Shown in pieces: positions 58,516 through 64,000 of a stretch of 64,000 bases of DNA. Under the pieces are notes generated by a model. It was not told the origin of the DNA and made no database searches. It saw only the letters and a program-made list of their open reading frames with translations. This DNA comes from Blastomyces gilchristii SLH14081. Taxonomy: Eukaryota > Ascomycota > Eurotiomycetes > Onygenales > Ajellomycetaceae. Numbering within the stretch: position 1 is the stretch's first letter; each line of letters starts with the position of its first letter. Location: NCBI RefSeq assembly GCF_000003855.2, contig NW_003101665.1, positions 1,190,013 through 1,254,012 on the forward strand, read 5' to 3'. The translations under genes and the position numbers were made by a program.

Positions 58516-59309
58516 ATGGCCGACGCAGAACCATCCCTTAACATCCCCTCCCTCCTCACGCTAGCCGTCTTCTCCTTCTTCGTAATCCGATGGTTCTTTG
58601 GGCGGAATGGTGCTCTATCATCGAGCGATGCTGCGCACCGTCGCGGTGGCGGAAGGCGAGTTGATCCCGCCCATGTAGAACAGCTTTCGCAAATGTTCCC
58701 TCAATTAGATAGGAGGGATATCATGTGGGACCTGCAGCAGAATGGCGGTAGTATGGCTGCAACGACCGAAAGGGTGTTGTCCGGTCGGGGTCTAGATGCA
58801 GTGAGTTGGAAGCCAATAGTCTCTTCGGTTTGGTATCTACATGTCTCACCGCCTTGGGATTTTGATAAATGCGGTTTTTCAAGAGCCTTACTTATTGGCC
58901 TTGGATAGCGTTTATCGAGATTCAAGGTGGAAGGCCTGGTATAACTATTGCAAGAATAATGTGGCTGATGTGTTCAATTCTCTCACGTCCTTTCTTCTAG
59001 CCTCCACCGTCCTTCCAGCCCCCGCTACCGGCTCCCTCAGCGCCTGCTACGCAGGCCAATTCAACCTCTCGACCCACACCTAAACAACAAGCACAAGACC
59101 TTATATCTCGATATAACCTCGCCGATAAAATTAAATCGGAATCGCTGCAGACGGTGACGAGCACGAGTTCTGGGACGATAATACATCAAGAAAGCGCATG
59201 GTCACAAAACCGAACTGAGAGACAGCGTCTTTTGCAGAAGAGGAGGGATGAGATGATTCTTGCTGCGAGAAGAAGATTGATGGAGAAAGACAAAGTGCCA
59301 GACCAATAA
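58516..59309 (+). CDS. cue1: Cue1-like ER membrane CUE domain protein
   Basis: ER-anchored partner of the ubiquitin-conjugating enzyme Ubc7 in ER-associated degradation. Model: exons 58516-58800 and 59001-59309, 197 aa, close to yeast Cue1 length. Residues about 10-28 (IPSLLTLAVFSFFVIRWFFG) form one transmembrane segment. The CUE domain is at about 48-90 (VDPAHVEQLSQMFPQLDRRD, then IMWDLQQNGGSMAATTERVL), with the MFP ubiquitin-contact motif. The second exon begins with a Pro-rich linker and ends with a basic helix (QNRTERQRLLQKRRDEMILA, ARRRLMEKDK) placed like the Ubc7-binding region of Cue1. The intron is 200 nt. Confidence in the family is high; the U7BR assignment is by position and charge. 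Confidence 0.87.
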
Positions 59310-59711
59310 TACCTAGGACTCTTTTGTCGAACCGAACTGTTCGAACGGGACTCTCGTCGAACTGAACCGCATACCCAGTCTTATCCGTGGAGGTAATGCT
59401 CTGGTTTGGCGTCTCCTAATAGATTTTTTGCCAAGGAGTACAGTGGTGATGTAGATGGTAAACGCTGGAGGCGTGACATCATCCGCCGCTACTATCTATT
59501 TCCGCGAGTAACAGGTCCTCATTCCTTTTCCTCTCCTGTGGGAAAAGGACTGCCTCAAACCGTGCGTGTTTTTTTATTTCCCGATCACTTTGTATAGTCC
59601 TAGCGGTGCATAGAGGATTCAAAAATATGTATTAATTGAGCCCTTTTTGGCCCTTGACATATTACCTCCGTTCGTAAGTTGAGACCGGTTGGACCTGAGA
59701 CACCAACCTCT

Positions 59712-60865
59712 TTATAATTCCATGTCATCATAATCATCATTCGTTTCATCGTACTGTGTATTTGCAGCTTCTTCGGCTTCCCGTTCTCGCGCAGCTTCTT
59801 CTTTCGAAGCTCCGATTTGCCTGGAACAAGAGAAAAACACATTTCAAAATTTAGCGTTAATACTGGCATAGCATTTAAAAGAGAAATATAATCGCTCTGA
59901 ACGTTTTCCACATTCAAGTTCTCCAAATTGCATGCAATGGGCACATACCTAAACGTCTCCGCCACACCAGACATAAACCCCCTACTCTCACCAATTTCCA
60001 TAGCGCCCACGCCAGTTAGTGGCAATCCATCCCCACCACCTACAGCAGTTGCGTCCAGCCCTTCGACTTGAATCCTCATTTTCGCTAGCCGTACCTCCCT
60101 CAAATCTCTTATTAACCGGCGTATTTGGTCCGCTTCAACTAAGTCATCGCTCGCGACGTCTAACAGCATTGTTGCAAGCTCCAACCAGTGATATGGTAAA
60201 GAAGGGCTTGTCATGGAGGAGGTAGTCGTCATATCGTCTGCGTTATTCTGTAGTAGGAATGGTGGAGTCGGGTAATATGGTTGCCCGTCTAGTGTATATT
60301 GAGGTGCCGGAGGGCCATTACTTCGGTTCCCCGTTATATTATCTCTGTCTTTGGGGTTGTTGGGTGTGAGAGGTGGGGGCGGGGAGAACGCGTCCCCGAG
60401 GGAGTCGCGGTCGGTCTCTACTTCGAGAATGAGAGAGAGTGCTTCGGGATTTAGCCATAGGGGAGGGAGGATGTTTGCGCGCCGTTGTCGCTTGAGGAGG
60501 AGAGCTAACCAGAGCGGGAGGTTCGTTCGTCGTGGTGGTAGAAGGGGGGGTACGAGTCCCTTTAGATAGGTTGAAGCAAAATTGTTAGCCCATGATTTTT
60601 TTTTGGAAGTCATTGAGAAATATTAAATTCTCAGGAGCCAAAATTAGCTGCATGGAGGAATTGGCCTTTCGAATGTAGTTTTTAGAGCCCCGTAGGGCGG
60701 GTTGTAGGCTTTACCTGTGGGTTTTCTTTTCTAGATAGGGTCAAGACTCACTCCAAGCAATTCAAGCTTTTCTAGTCGCTGCCGCGGAATGACAGTAACC
60801 ATTTCCATTTCACATAAGAACGCAATTTCTGGAGGAGTAATGCCTCGCGGTAGAGGGAACGCCAT
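59712..60865 (-). CDS. psf2: GINS complex subunit Psf2
   Basis: Subunit of GINS, part of the CMG replicative helicase. Model: exons 60865-60752, 60559-59949 and 59820-59712, 277 aa. The spliced N-terminus reads [20 protein letters not shown] then [18 protein letters not shown] and [20 protein letters not shown], followed by [20 protein letters not shown], all typical of Psf2. The core continues [20 protein letters not shown] and [21 protein letters not shown] low-complexity Pro/Asn insert of about 60 residues lies between these blocks. The last exon is an acidic tail ([12 protein letters not shown]). An ATG at 60613 opens the second-exon frame but lies in the intron and lacks the conserved N-terminus. 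Confidence 0.92.
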
Positions 60866-61273
60866 GGCTGGGCCTTTTTCAGAATATTAAAGCCTTATAG
60901 TTTGTGGGTGTGTGCTCTGTTCCCTTGTTGTCTTTGTCACGTCCAAAAGTATATGTACAAGTGACGGCAAGGTTTAAATAAATAAACCACCATGAACGCA
61001 TCATGTGATATCCCAATGTTGTTGACAACAATCCAACCTCCAAGCTCCCCCACAAATCAATGAGCTATGCAAAATAGAGGGTAATGATATAGAACCTTGC
61101 ATTGTTATATTCTGTTTGATCAATTATTCTATCTTGTGCATTTTACTTACCTATGCCATTGCATGATCGCTGCGGTTTAACAATGATACATACTTACTGT
61201 CTGAGTTCCGGTTTGCAATACTGAAGCCCACCAACTACAGATTGGGAACAAATGCGCTTCTTACAATTGAAAT
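60866..61273. promoter_or_regulatory. Divergent promoter PSF2 / ALG10
   Basis: A 408-bp spacer shared by two genes transcribed away from each other. It is AT-rich in the centre. No MluI-type cell-cycle box (ACGCGT) was found within it. Confidence 0.6.
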
Positions 61274-63198
61274 ATGGAGTCAAACCAGAAATCAATACCT
61301 AGAATGGCTCAGAGTAGGCGGGAAGCCCTGCCCGTATTATCAACATTGTTGTTCGCATCCGCCCTGCTCATAATCTGGCAGCGCAAGATCAACTCGGAGC
61401 TACCAGATCCCTACTTGGACGAGGTATTCCATGTTAGACAAGCGCAAGCGTACTGGGCGCATCGATGGCGGCAATGGGACCCCAAAATTACTACGCCGCC
61501 AGGAATATATCTATGTTCATACGCAATTGGGGCTATCTTGTTTGTTGTGCGATTACGCCCAGCGCATCCTGGTGCTTCATTTTTCCGCCTCGGAAATAGC
61601 ATCATCTTGTTCAACATACTTCAACTGAGGCTTCGGGCACTCCTTAAATGGATACGAAAGGGGGAACTTTCAGACGCTCTGAAGAAAAGCGATTCCCCTA
61701 CGATGGAGTGCAGGGAGCGCTGGGAGAGAAATCTGATGGTGCTGAATATTTGTCTTTTCCCTCCGCTCTTCTTTTTTTCCGGACTCTACTACACGGACCT
61801 CGCTGCGCTTCTAATTGTGGTGGAAGTGTATATTTGCGACCTCAGTCGAAACCGTGGACGTGATACTCAGCTGAGGCCCGACGAGGAGGTTAATACTCTG
61901 TTGGGGAGAAACATTCGTTTCTTGATATTTGGTCTTCTTGCTCTTATGTTCCGACAGACCAATATATTTTGGGTGGCCGTTTTCCTCGGTGGACTGCATG
62001 TTGTTGAAACATTACATAGGGCGACATCTGATTGCCAGTCAACTGGAGTTGTAAGAATTGTGCAAGGTAGCTGGGAGCTTCATCAACTATATGACCCGCC
62101 AGTCATCGAGGCGTCATTTGAAGGTAGTAGTCCTCAAACCTAGCTCAATTGGTCTGATCCCCTTCACTAACTTTTCTTCCTCTGGTAGATTATTTGAAGA
62201 CCTTGGTTTCTTTAGGAGTTTCAACACTAGCGCATATTATCATAATAATCAAGGCGCTGCTTCCTTACCTTGTGTTCCTTGGAGCATTTGAGCTATTTGT
62301 CCTATGGAACGGAGGTGTAGTTTTAGGTAGGCCTATAAATTTAACATTCAATCCAAATAGCTTTTTTGTTCTCATGCTAATTATTACTCCTGTAGGCCAC
62401 AAGGAATTCCACACAGCAGGCTTACATCTCCCGCAAATGCTTTACATATGGCCCTACTTCATATTTTTCTCCTGGCCAATCTTCCTCATTCCCTTTGTGA
62501 CAACGATTCTACAACACCGCACCAAAAAAATCCTTCCCAGTGTAAAAACCGCCGCAATATTTCTCCCACTTATGCTCGTAGCCGTCCACCTAAACACAAT
62601 TGTCCACCCGTTCACCCTGGCGGATAACCGACATTACGTCTTTTACATCTTCCGCATCCTACTTCGACATCCGGTGATAAAATATCTTGCTACACTGATA
62701 TACTTCGTGTGTGGCTGGGCTGTCCTCGCAACTTTCGGTGCTACCTCCCTTCGACCATCAGCAGCATATACAGCAGCAGCAACAACAATACCAACAAGGC
62801 CGCTCCAAGAAACTCAACCAACCAAGACGATAAAGCCAATTTCAGACACCGCAGGAATAGAGCCGATGAGAAACTCCCCTGTACGTGTTAGTTTCGTCCT
62901 TATCTGGTTGATAGCCACTTCCCTTTCCCTCATCACCGCTCCCCTCGTTGAACCGCGCTATTTCCTCATACCGTGGGTGATCTGGCGTCTTCACGTTCGA
63001 GTGCCATCAACGTCAATAGATGGGTCGTCACATAGATCGGTAAATGCCAAGAGTTGTGATAGATTACTGTTCTATCTTCCATTAGCTTTAGAGACTACAT
63101 GGTACATTATGATCAATGCGGTTACCGGGTATATGTTTCTGTACAGGGGATTTGAGTGGCCGCAGGAGCATGGGTTAGTACAGAGGTTTATGTGGTAA
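61274..63198 (+). CDS. alg10: Alg10/Die2 alpha-1,2-glucosyltransferase
   Basis: ER membrane enzyme that adds the third, terminal glucose from dolichyl-phosphate-glucose to the lipid-linked oligosaccharide used for N-glycosylation. Model: exons 61274-62123, 62189-62326 and 62396-63198, 596 aa. The first lumenal loop has PDPYLDEVFHVRQAQAYWAH and WDPKITTPPGIYLCSY, the ALG10 signature. Further family blocks are LFFFSGLYYTDLAALLIVVE, FGLLALMFRQTNIFWVAVFL, then LADNRHYVFYIFRILLRHP and APLVEPRYFLIPWVIWRLH. Ten or more hydrophobic segments indicate a polytopic protein. A 60-residue Thr/Pro-rich insert near the end precedes PVRVSFVLIWLIATS. The start is the first ATG; a second ATG 30 nt downstream (MAQSRREALPV) is possible. 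The C-terminus is EHGLVQRFMW. Confidence 0.93.
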
Positions 63199-64000
63199 CG
63201 GTTTCATTTGGGCAATTTTAGGGGAGTGTTTTTATTTTTATTTTTAAGTGGTGAGATTTAAATGGTTTTGAAGTATTAGAGAAACGCATGCGGGAATATA
63301 GTCGCCAGCATTGCAGAAGAATGGGTTTGGTATAAAATCAAATGAGAAGTGTATATTACAAGTGGATTTGTCCCCAGTTCATTCAGGTAATTAGATACTT
63401 TTGTATAGTATATATTCGAGATAATTTCACAGCCTGCCTCGCTGAAAAAGTTCTGGGCTGTTCGAAGCTTCTTTATCTCTATGATGCTCAATTCGTGGCA
63501 TCAGTTTTAAGAAATAAAGAATATAAAATGAGGGCTCATCTGAGCAGGATGTTTCGCGAATTGTCAAAGACACACAGTGAGTGATGAAAAGTAGTCGTGT
63601 CCCTGAGGCAATAGCTAGCAACGAATCCCGTCTGATTTAAATAGGCAACAAAAGCCCTTATATTTGAAGAGATATCCAACTTCAATCGAAATTTGTCCGA
63701 TTTGTAGCGATATTGGGCGGATTGCCGAATACGGCCGTTGCGTTTGAGGTCATCTACAGTTATCTCATGCCAGTACGAGCCGAAATAAGATAGCTGATCT
63801 CTCCGTCTTGGAGGAGGCATGAGTCAATGTCAGTGTAGGGCATCATCGTACTATCTGCGAGTAGGCCGCTAGACCCGTAATCCGACCAGGTGCCGGACTC
63901 CATGTCCCCTGACATAGCTAGGCCGAGGGCTGATTGTCGCGAACCGGGCGTTGGCACTGAGTAGGATAGATTTAGATATGTGGTGCCTGTGATGAGATAA
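63199..64000 (-). other. ALG10 3' flank and possible partial minus-strand gene
   Basis: After about 60 bp of T-rich ALG10 3' flank, minus-strand frames of ordinary composition run to the window edge. One at 63957-63760 reads SVPTPGSRQSALGLAMSGDM and SGTWSDYGSSGLLADSTMMP, preceded by a TCACAG acceptor-like site near 63988. Another at 63820-63630 reads LSYFGSYWHEITVDDLKRNG. They may be exons of a gene that starts outside the window. I recognise no family and the splice structure is unsolved. Confidence 0.3.

Noticed and set aside
60560..60613. Start of PSF2 at the ATG at 60613
   Set aside because: This ATG lies in the intron; the conserved Psf2 N-terminus is in the exon beginning at 60865.

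Overview
The window is nuclear DNA of a filamentous ascomycete. Genes carry short GT-AG introns with CTAAC/CTAAT-like branch sites, have long homopolymer- and microsatellite-rich spacers, and encode typical Eurotiomycete proteins (a FlbA-type RGS regulator, Set3, Cdc73, Not2, a LaeA-like methyltransferase). Protein character and spacer texture suggest Eurotiomycetes, probably Onygenales; the order is an inference. All exon models below were made by eye from splice signals and checked for reading-frame closure. None comes from a database search.

Layout. 0.9-3.2 kb (-): an ArfGAP/UBA protein. 3.3-15.9 kb: a gene-poor tract with relic-like coding frames and a frameshifted Ty3/gypsy reverse transcriptase fragment near 9.6-9.9 kb. 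15.9-21.7 kb (+): SET3 (PHD-SET) followed by CDC73 (Paf1 complex), a chromatin/transcription pair. 23.6-26.1 kb (-): flbA-type RGS gene, with an 8.3-kb gene-free, microsatellite-rich spacer beyond its start. 34.4-36.8 kb (-): ORC4. 37.8-39.6 kb (-): a MACPF-like gene whose two ends are unsettled. 41.4-42.1 kb (+): a hotdog thioesterase. 42.9-45.5 kb (-): NOT2 (CCR4-NOT), divergent from 46.4-47.5 kb (+), mitochondrial ribosomal protein uL29m. 48.5-50.5 kb (+): Rab GDI. 51.3-55.3 kb (+): SMC2 (condensin). 55.9-57.1 kb (-): a broken SAM methyltransferase. 58.5-59.3 kb (+): CUE1 (ERAD). 59.7-60.9 kb (-): PSF2 (GINS), divergent from 61.3-63.2 kb (+), ALG10 (N-glycosylation). The window may end inside another minus-strand gene.

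Most genes are housekeeping: replication (ORC4, PSF2), chromosome condensation (SMC2), transcription and mRNA metabolism (SET3, CDC73, NOT2), and membrane traffic/ER (ArfGAP, GDI, CUE1, ALG10). They do not form one pathway or cluster. The accessory-looking parts are the MACPF-like gene, the broken methyltransferase, the retroelement relic and several short repeat families. The main structural curiosities are two introns whose length is a multiple of three and which contain no stop, tiny exons (13 and 17 nt), a 22-bp-arm inverted repeat between GDI1 and SMC2, and a 9-mer (TACTCCGTA or its complement) seen six times, only in spacers. I found no tRNA, rRNA or CRISPR array, and nothing I can call a new biological system with confidence.
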